DNA from: Semisulcospira habei
Taxonomy: Eukaryota > Mollusca > Gastropoda > Semisulcospiridae
NCBI GenBank assembly: GCA_036245525.1
Contig: BTPG01000003.1
Span: 140,834,120 to 140,898,119 of the forward strand
Direction of reading: 5' to 3'
DNA length: 64,000 bases
The notes beneath the pieces are model-generated. The model made no database searches. It was not told the DNA's origin and saw nothing but the letters and a program-made list of their open reading frames with translations. Shown here one piece after another: positions 55,791-64,000 of the stretch. Each line of letters begins with the position of its first letter. Positions within the stretch are counted from its first letter, which is position 1. Made by a program: the position numbers and the translations under genes.

Positions 55791-56017
55791 TAACCACAGA
55801 AGTGGTATAGTTTTCGGAGATCATTCTTTAGACCAATAGGCTTAACTCTTTGCGTGTTGGTAGCGTTGTTTGTAGCGATGATTTCTACAGGAACAAACGA
55901 ATAAATCGAAGGAACTAACAAACCAACGAAAAAACGCACGATCCAACGACCAAACGAAAAAATGAAACAAATGAACACTATGGTAAATCATTATGTCATT
56001 CTTAAGTTGGAATAAAA

Positions 56018-57165
<1,148 letters not shown>

Positions 57166-57259
57166 GCCACACATTATCATGCAACAATAATTTAAAAGAA
57201 AATAGAAACAAAATAATAATAACTAAAAAATATATATATACATCAAATAATAGTAACAC

Positions 57260-58050
57260 TCAACATTCATCATATACCACACACACGCAAACACACACAC
57301 ACACACACACATGAACACAAAACCCTCAGACTGGGTGACCTACCATTTTATGTGAAAATGGGTTCCCATATTTCTATTTATTCTAGGGCTCTGGAGTTGA
57401 TGCCAATGTTTAGAACTCACCTTATAACTAAGCTCTACAACTTAAAATAAAATAGACATTTTCTAGAAACAGAGCCACTGGATGGAAAAAAAAATGGGTG
57501 TTTACCCCAAAAGTGGGTGCCTCTCACACAAAACTGGGATTACAGTGAAAATACCTCACTAAAGATACCTTTGGTTGATTTTACTATTATGATTGTTTGA
57601 GTGGGGTTGTAAGGGGGTTGGGGGGGGGGGGAGAAGTGTGTGTGTGTGTGGGGGGCGGGGGGGGGGGGGAGGGGAGGGTGGGGGGGGGGGGGAGAGGGGG
57701 TCATCACTTTTGGTTTATAGAGCTGCTCAATGCACTCTTATGAATGAAAGAGTTTCATTATCAGTGGAATCAGTAGGTCATTTCAGAGGCGCACACTGAG
57801 TTGCACGTCAAACCACTCACAAATACTCATTTGGAGTGCACCAGATGGATCCAGTTGGCAAAGTCCCACATTCCACACTATAGGACAGCTAAGACTGAAA
57901 AGCAATCGCAGCGTTTATGGCGCGGTACAAGGTTTAAAACTAAGAAAATGTTGTTTTTAGAAGCGTGTCGGGCAACAGTTTTTATGAAAACTGTTTTAAA
58001 ACCTCTTTTAACTCAACTTTTCTTAATGTTAAAAGTGTTTTATTGTACAT
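57260..58050. other. No recognised gene; G-rich tract
   Basis: 57600-57705 is almost pure G with GT interruptions. The remainder is unassigned. Confidence 0.5.
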
Positions 58051-58054
58051 TACT

Positions 58055-58424
58055 TAACGTCCCGACAGCAACAAGGCTTTCTCAGGACGTGCCTGCACTG
58101 CTTGTGAAAAAAACAACAACTAAACAGAACATTGAATGTATATCGCCAGCCGGTCAAATACATTAAATAAACCTAACACATGGGGCCTACATAAAGCTAA
58201 GACCATTTAGCAACACACATCCAATATCAAGAGCTACAGGCAGTGCAGACAGTAGGGAGAGTTTTAAAAAGTCAAATACAGGTGAATGGACAAAGGGCCG
58301 ACAGAGACACATGCCCCAGAATAGAGAGAAAAACCCACCCTGTGGGGCTGACCAGGGTGCCCCTGGGAAATAAAAAGTAGTTAACCCCACCCAAGTCCCC
58401 CAGGGCAGACCCGGGTGGGGTTAA
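58055..58424 (-). repeat. Family J repeat, left arm of inverted pair
   Basis: Ends with TTAACCCCACCC to GGGTGGGGTTAA (58381-58424), a 44-bp TTAA-bounded palindrome-like block. Confidence 0.75.
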
Positions 58425-58609
58425 AAGTGTTTTAATTTACAAGCATGTCGTAACTGATATGCATCTATTCCAACGTATAGTGCTGGATATTTTTCCCATC
58501 CTCGCCTTCTCTCGGGCTTCGCTCAACACTCGACTTTCCAGTCCTTCCCTGAAACACCCCCAACCGGTCTGCCCTCAACACTCGACTTTCCAGTCCTTCC
58601 TTCAAACAC

Positions 58610-58968
58610 CCCCAACCGGGTCTGCCCTGGGGGACTTTTTAGTTCCCAGGGGCACCCTGGTCAGCCCCACAGGGTGGGTTTTTTCTCTATATTCCGGGGG
58701 CATGTGTTTCTGTCTACCCTTGGTCCATTCACCTGCATTTTCCTTTTTTTAAACTCTCCCTACTGTCTGCGCTGCCTGTGGCTCTTGATATTCGATGTGT
58801 GTTGCTAAATGGTCTTAGCTTTATTTAGGCCCCATGTCGTAGGTTTTATTTAACGTATTGGACCGGCTGGCGACATACATTCAATATTCTGTTGAGTTTT
58901 TGTCACTAGCAGTGCAGGCACGTCCTGAGAAAGTCTTGTTGCTGTCGGGACGTTAAGCTATGTACAAT
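58610..58968 (+). repeat. Family J repeat, right arm of inverted pair
   Basis: Plus-strand copy, inverted relative to 58055-58424 across a 185-bp spacer that holds a duplicated CTCGACTTTCCAGTCCTTCC segment. Confidence 0.75.
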
Positions 58969-59982
58969 CAATCAACCTTCCTTCAAACGGACAGCATTCA
59001 CACAAATAATACTTTACTATTACATCAGAAAATGGCCCATCCAAGCCTGCACTCTTTTAACTGCACTAAACGACTGACTGGTGCAGACGACGCATGAAAC
59101 GACGCTGACTCTGTGACGTCATTTCCATTCAATCAATTTGTGCATACAATCCAAAAGGAGATGCGGCATTGATAACATCGACAAACCTACAAAATAAAGC
59201 AACAGGTTCAACCAAAAGGTCGGGCAGGACAAAAGACAACAGCAGCCTCACCCAAAGTCTAAACGTCCTCTCTTACAATGCGCACTCATACAATCACTTC
59301 ACTTCTTAGCAACCGGCGCACGAATATAATTATAGGCTAAGTCAAACTAAAACAGAAGATAGTGGCGAAAAAACCTTTAAAATAGAAACAAAGAACGACG
59401 TTTCAGATCAAATATTCTTCATCTGACATGGAAACAAACGTAGAAAACGTATAGGCTAAGTCCCTGGTGAACGTATACATGAATCTCAAATCTGCCACTA
59501 GACATCACCTTTCTCCACATCACCCCGGAAGTACATTACAACTCAACACTTTTTTTAACAAAACAACCACACCCTCAAATAACAAACCTAATTCTGTAGA
59601 AACATAAACAATTTACTCCCTAAAACAACAAAATATCCCCCCTGACCCATATCAGCTATGAAGTTATTTATAGCTAGCTGAGAAGGGTGATGTAATACAT
59701 ACACGCTCATTTTCAGGGTTCTGTGTCACAACACACACACACACATTGCTGGGAGGGACAAGTTTTCAAACACACTACCGGCGTGTCTGTTAAACACAAA
59801 AGTGCATGTGTTAACGCCAAAATGAGAAAAACGGATTTTTTTACTTTTTATGAATCTTTAACGCAAGACAATGCAGAAACAACCCTCAGAAAAAATGGGT
59901 GTCTGACTTGGAAACCCAGAATTATACACATACCCAGTTTCCATAAGGATGGTAAAGACAGTCACCCGTTTTAGGTCTTTCG

Positions 59983-59987
<5 letters not shown>
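58969..59987. other. No recognised feature
   Basis: About 1 kb of ordinary sequence 3' of the LINE fragment; part may be its 3' UTR. Confidence 0.45.

Positions 59988-60048
<61 letters not shown>
59988..60048. repeat. (CA)n microsatellite
   Basis: Lies 3' of the LINE fragment at 60125. Confidence 0.93.
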
Positions 60049-60124
60049 AAACACTATACATAAATGCATGTGGTACATGAAAGTATTAACCATCAGGGTT
60101 TGTTTAAATAAGTGCCCAGTGATG

Positions 60125-60856
<732 letters not shown>

Positions 60857-61069
60857 CGAGAGTTTGTATGTAACAAGGGCAAACGAAAATAGGTGGGCGA
60901 GTTTTCCAAATAAGACCTTTGGTCAGAGCGTATGCCTTTCGGGTTGTTTTTGCTTCAGTCTCCTCTGTCTAAATCATGCTTGTCTCAATGTCTTTGTCAA
61001 AGTTCATGCTTGTTCAGAGAACATCGTCTATGTCAACTCTCTGTTCTCTCCTGTGGGCATTTCTGCCCA

Positions 61070-61150
61070 TCCGCATGAGACATAGATCCTCATGAGCCCC
61101 CGCATTTGCGGGGTCTCATGACGAGCTATGCCTTATGCCGGCATCATTTT
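61070..61150. repeat. Family B hairpin
   Basis: GAGACATAGATCCTCATGAG, then CCCCGCATTTGCGGGG, then the return arm. Confidence 0.65.
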
Positions 61151-61834
61151 GATCTGTATTGCTCAAGCGAGTAAAATCAACATTCGCTCTCTTTTCCTAA
61201 CGATGTCTTGTTCAAATTCTGTCCACCATTGAACAGTTGACTCTCGCTGACCTCTGAAAAACAGCCTTGGGGCCAGATCGAGGCTGGTGAAGCGAATGCG
61301 AGGCTGGTGGGTTCTGAATTGAGGCTGGCAGTCTTGATCCTACATCCGTCAGCCTCGCTTTTCGCAGCTGTCGATCAGAGTTTCCGACTCTGCGTAAAGC
61401 CGCGTCGTTGACAAAGGGAAATATTTTCACCCACTGGGTCTTTTGACTTCAAACGTTTCACGTCTGTTTTGAAATCGTTCTCCTCCGTCTGAGATTGCAA
61501 GTTATCAACAGGAAACACAAATCCTTTTTAGCATAGGTAAATAACAATCTGTGTATTTTTTAGACAGAAAACTAAAAAAGTTGGCTTATGAGGGTGTACA
61601 AGACCAAGGGTGTCATGGTAACGACCAGAGCAGTGTTATCTTTACAGTTTGTCAGCATAACATGTTAACTGATTTTTTAAAGATCTACATTTCTGACGTA
61701 TTTATTTGGCTTTTAGGGCGGCCAGTGAGCTATTTGGGCTAACCTCCGCCTGCCAGAAGAAAACAAACAACTTTCTGATGCTGGCATAAGAACTACATGA
61801 GTCGGAGGATGTCCTCTGAAAACTATACTACAGT

Positions 61835-61980
61835 CCAGGAGATAGATCAAACATGATGGTTCAAGGGTCGTGCTAGAAAAGCTTCAATTCTGAAAATTAT
61901 TTTTGTAAAGTTCAAAGTTGTGTTTTGAAACAGCTAGGCGCTTGTTTCGGTACCAGACTGAATCATCATGGTCGACCAAC
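61835..61980. mobile_element. Family A element, disrupted
   Basis: Left arm AACATGATGGTTCAAGGG and right end AATCATCATGGTCGACC, with unrelated sequence between. Confidence 0.5.
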
Positions 61981-62020
61981 ATGGTGTTGTAGCAGAGGGA
62001 AGAAATCGAAGTTCTGGCAA

Positions 62021-62120
62021 TATACTGACGAGCAAAAGAAATGTAACAATTTTGGAATCATCAGAAACCAGTGTTTTCGATGATTTCAAAAATGTGGCAT
62101 TTCTTTTGCTCGTCAGTATA
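62021..62120. mobile_element. Family F element, complete
   Basis: 100 bp, TATACTGACGAGCAAAAG to CTTTTGCTCGTCAGTATA. It is the cleanest copy, and the outer TA pairs fit a TA target. Confidence 0.85.
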
Positions 62121-62258
62121 GTTTCCTGTCCCCGACTTAGAGTGTCAATAAAATATAGGGCCCAATATCCTATTAACGCTCTGAATCAGGGGCACGAAAC
62201 TCGCCCCAGAACTTTGATTCCCTTCCCCTGTGGTTGCAGTCTATAAGGGTTGAATTGG

Positions 62259-62340
62259 TTAACTCATTCGAGGCGTACTGCATACAGATATGCGGCAAAT
62301 AGCTTCGTATATGTATGCGGCACGTTACAAATGAGTTCAA
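62259..62340. mobile_element. Family D palindromic MITE
   Basis: TTAACTCATTCGAGGCGTAC to ACGTTACAAATGAGTTCAA, with inverted CATACAGATATGCGGC arms. Confidence 0.72.
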
Positions 62341-62464
62341 CAAAGTAGTGAATGCAGCTCCATGCAACGAAGACGTAGTTCTGCGTCGTTAGCGATAAGA
62401 AATGGAATGCTAAATAGGACATTCCATCAAACAAAAAATCCATCAACGCAAATAAATCCGGAAT

Positions 62465-62750
62465 GGATGCTGCTGTTGTCGATATTGTTGTTGTCGTTGT
62501 TGTTTCTGTTATTGTTGTTGTTGCTGTTGAGCAGGAGGAAGAAGAGGAGAAGGAAAACTCAAAGGAAGACGATGATGCTGTTGCTGTTTTGTTATTGTTG
62601 TTGGTGTTGTTGTTGCTGCTGCTGTGGTGATTTTTGTTTGTTTTTGTTTCAGTTGCTTCTGCTGTTTTTGTCCCAGAACTGTAGTGATTTTTGTTTGTTT
62701 TTGTTTCAGTTGCTGCTGCTGTTTTTGGTGTTGTTTTGTGGTTGTCGTTC
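62465..62750. repeat. Degenerate (TTG)n region
   Basis: TGTTGTTG-rich sequence with two copies of a TTTTTGTTTGTTTTTGTTTC block. Open frames here are Leu/Cys runs and not credible proteins. Confidence 0.8.
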
Positions 62751-63134
62751 TTGAGAAAGAGGAAGATAAGAACTACGATGACGACGGCGGCAATGCTTTT
62801 TCTGCCGATGCTGATGATGAAGATGACGATGGCAAGGATGACAAGATCATTGTAAGCTTGAAAGGAGAGCTGTTTTCGGACCGTTAGGACAGTTCCGTGA
62901 GGAGCGTTCGATGTTGTAGAAAGTAAATCAATCGTGGACAGACAAAAGCCCGCCTACGTGGCAAACAAGTGCAGAGTGTCCGGCCATGGTCAGTCAGCAT
63001 TAGTTTTTCTCAGTATTCCTCCTCCTCTTCTCGAACGCGTTTCTCAGTATAAAGTCTTTCAAGCCTGGGACCGATGTTCAGAAATGTGTGAGGCGTCCTG
63101 TGGGGAAAACATATTGGTTGCAGGAGATGCCTCA

Positions 63135-63268
63135 TAGACTATGATAGTTCAAGGGTAGCACCAGATTAGCTTGGCGCCCTGAGGGCGCCAAGATAATCTG
63201 GTGGTACCCTTGAACTATCATGGTCTATGACCTCATGTTACGAGCCGGGCCAGGATGAAATGAGTCAG
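63135..63268. mobile_element. Family A hairpin
   Basis: GACTATGATAGTTCAAGGG arm, centre GGCGCCCTGAGGGCGCC, return arm ending CTATCATGGTC. The right end GATGAAATGAGTCA is weak. Confidence 0.75.
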
Positions 63269-63617
63269 TCGTTGATTCTACAGTATATGCTGATAAACTA
63301 CATCAGACAAAGTGAAGTCGCTCAATGATGAGGTATATGGTGGGGGCCACGTAGGCCTGCCTGGCGCCGTGAAAACCAGCTGTCGATACTGGTATTGCTC
63401 TAAATGATGAAATTCTGCCATTTGGGACCTGTGCTGTGCAGTTTGCAATTCAGTTCGGGAGACAAATCGACCGTGATAGAGTTGATACTGGTACCATGTT
63501 GTACCATTTGCGATCCGTGATATATTGCAATGAGCGATTATCTTCCTTGTTTTGTTTTTTTTAGTTTGGTTTATTTTGAATAAGTTTTGGGCGTGTCTGT
63601 ATGTTTCTTGTCTGTGT

Positions 63618-63673
63618 GTGTGTGTGTGTTTGTGCGTGTTTGTGTGTGTGTGTGTGATGGTGTGTGTGTGTGT

Positions 63674-63754
<81 letters not shown>
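63618..63754. repeat. (GT)n microsatellite abutting the LTR
   Basis: The last GT runs straight into the TGTTACG end of the LTR. Confidence 0.95.
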
Positions 63755-63760
<6 letters not shown>

Positions 63761-64000
63761 GTGTTGAGTCGTGGTCGTAGTATGATATCACACCAGACGC
63801 ACGTACGTAAGGTTCTTTTAAAGAAACTTCACTCAGCTGCAACCCGTCACACGTGACTTAAGGATGTAGACCACACTGGAGTAACAGTTCCAACAATATT
63901 TTACTGCAGCGATGCGATCTCCACACAATGCGTTCACAATTGCACCAACACTGATACAATGTCTCCTCTGCAAAATGTCTACACTTTGACACAATGCGTC
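63755..64000 (-). mobile_element. Second LTR of the gypsy-like family, cut by window end
   Basis: Starts TGTTACGTGTTGAGTCG and matches 6910-7155 closely. It is preceded directly by (GT)n rather than a primer-binding site and gag. It is therefore a solo LTR or an outer LTR of a copy extending beyond the window. Confidence 0.85.

Noticed and set aside
62362..62887. Cys/Leu-rich membrane-like protein followed by an acidic stretch
   Set aside because: TTG-rich low-complexity DNA; no splice or start context, composition explains the residues.

Overview
The window looks like animal nuclear DNA, most likely from a mollusc (probably a gastropod). The evidence is a multi-exon gene with GT-AG introns, tRNA-derived SINEs, CR1/L2-type LINEs, a Tc1 element, a Ty3/gypsy-like fragment, very dense short palindromic elements and long dinucleotide microsatellites. 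The clade is an inference; nothing seen is exclusive to one phylum.

Host gene. One gene can be rebuilt exon by exon on the minus strand, from 46588 down to 12097. Twelve exons joined at GT-AG boundaries with matching phases give one open frame of 484 codons plus stop. It encodes a secreted or lysosomal serine carboxypeptidase of the S10 family, closest to vitellogenic-like carboxypeptidase (CPVL). Catalytic Ser221, Asp400 and His458 are all visible. The Glu that normally precedes the Ser is Gln, and two other conserved motifs are altered. A second copy of exon 10 lies at 1228-1425, beyond the 3' end of this gene, with intact frame and splice sites. It is an orphan paralogous exon or part of a tandem paralog.

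Layout. 1-8 kb: orphan exon, SINE, several palindromic elements, and a gypsy-type gag plus LTR (minus strand). 8-12 kb: compound microsatellite, reverse transcriptase fragment, inverted-repeat element, and a CRE-like minisatellite. 12-46.6 kb: the carboxypeptidase gene. Its introns hold an L2-like LINE (24.4-27.4 kb), a near-complete CR1/jockey-type LINE (31.0-36.1 kb) with a 686-bp tandem duplication, a SINE, and most of the palindromes. 46.6-64 kb: no host exon recognised. This part holds a Tc1 element inside a palindromic element, a chain of LINE 3' ends interleaved with (GA)n, two more LINE fragments, a large inverted repeat pair, and an LTR cut by the window end.

Palindromic families (names used below). 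A: about 214 bp, TTAACCCATTTAGC-type ends and a long internal hairpin. B: about 180-245 bp, TTAACCCCTTCACTGCC ends and a short hairpin. C: about 92 bp, TTAACCCTTTGCGTG ends. D: about 81 bp, TTAACTCTTTCGAG ends. E: GCGCAAAAGGCCATCGGGCC ends. F: 80-105 bp, TA-flanked, ends TACTGACGAGCAAAAG. J: about 350-450 bp with a TTAACCCCACCC palindrome. A, B, C, D and J share TTAAC(C/T)C termini, which suggests non-autonomous piggyBac-type elements; no matching transposase is in the window. Nested insertions date some events: Tc1 in A, SINE in B, LINE in another repeat.
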